In this document: positions 21,920 through 22,048 of the stretch, one piece after another | Numbering within the stretch: position 1 is the stretch's first letter | Layout: each line of letters opens with the position of its first letter | Assembly: GCA_022567055.1 (NCBI GenBank) | Contig: JADFHU010000006.1 | Location: forward strand, 1 to 22,048 | Direction of reading: 5' to 3' | DNA length: 22,048 bases | DNA from: Planctomycetota bacterium | GTDB taxonomy: Bacteria > Planctomycetota > Phycisphaerae > Sedimentisphaerales > Anaerobacaceae | Position numbers and translations under genes: made by a program | The notes under the pieces: model-generated | Databases searched by the model: none | The model's input: the letters and a program-made list of their open reading frames with translations, nothing else | Told to the model about the DNA's origin: nothing

Positions 21920-22048
21920 TAAGGACGTGCACGACAATAAGTTACCGAATTATCCGCTCAGATTTAGGTTGGATTTGGTCGTGATCGATTGAGCGAAACC
22001 GGAAGCGTAGCGGGCCTACGTTGAGGATTTCGCGATTGAGGAACGGCC
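21920..22048. repeat. Foldback (MITE-like) element, copy 3, cut by the window end
   Basis: The left part of the foldback element. The outer arm is diverged (TAAGGACGTGCACGACAATA aligns with the copy 1 left end) while the central hairpin is well kept at 21987-22040, with GATTGAG flanks and GCGAAACC facing GGATTTCGC. The inner stem is AGCGTAG with CTACGTT, a compensated change from GGCGTAG/CTACGTC of copies 1 and 2, with loop CGGGC. The right arm lies beyond the window. Its left edge is joined to the transposase remnant at a TA dinucleotide. Confidence 0.68.

Overview
The window looks like chromosomal DNA from a GC-rich, Gram-negative bacterium of the Planctomycetota or a related environmental lineage. 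This is inferred from family content: a planctomycete-style ABC-2 permease, a secreted PQQ-like propeller beginning WPTWRGPD, an arylsulfatase, an outer-membrane DUF5916 protein, a COG4112-type Nudix protein, and a secreted protein carrying the end modules of planctomycete CehA/McbA metallohydrolases. No rRNA, tRNA or CRISPR was seen, so the phylum stays tentative.

Layout. 1-544: a 182-bp foldback element (copy 1), a gene-free stretch and a promoter. 545-5978: an ABC-2 permease, then a translationally coupled pair of half-size ABC exporters. 5979-7143: a long inverted repeat and an unknown membrane protein. 7240-8706: an AbiEi/AbiEii toxin-antitoxin (phage-defence type) pair behind a perfect palindrome. 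8723-10056: reverse-strand small genes (a secreted 92-aa protein, a zinc-ribbon protein, slyX) with foldback copy 2 and heptamer repeats between them. 10287-13738: a PfkB sugar kinase convergent with a DUF5916 outer-membrane protein. 13739-14313: a repeat-rich gap holding heptamer repeats and a second, unrelated inverted-repeat element. 14314-21551: a Nudix protein followed by a block of mostly exported proteins (Tat aldo/keto reductase, PQQ-like propeller, truncated CehA-like protein, SGNH hydrolase, sulfatase). 21800-22048: a frameshifted start of a REP-associated Y1 transposase that runs straight into foldback copy 3.

The most unusual signals are non-coding or decayed. The three foldback copies share a hairpin whose stem shows a compensatory base-pair change, and one copy abuts a transposase relic. 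A second TIR element of different sequence lies upstream of the Nudix gene. Degenerate heptamers of the type (T/C)C(A/G)GTA(A/G) occur at three intergenic sites. The 278-aa secreted protein appears to be a metallohydrolase that lost its catalytic middle in frame. I found no complete novel multi-gene system. The best candidate for an undescribed element family is the foldback repeat and its possible mobilising transposase.
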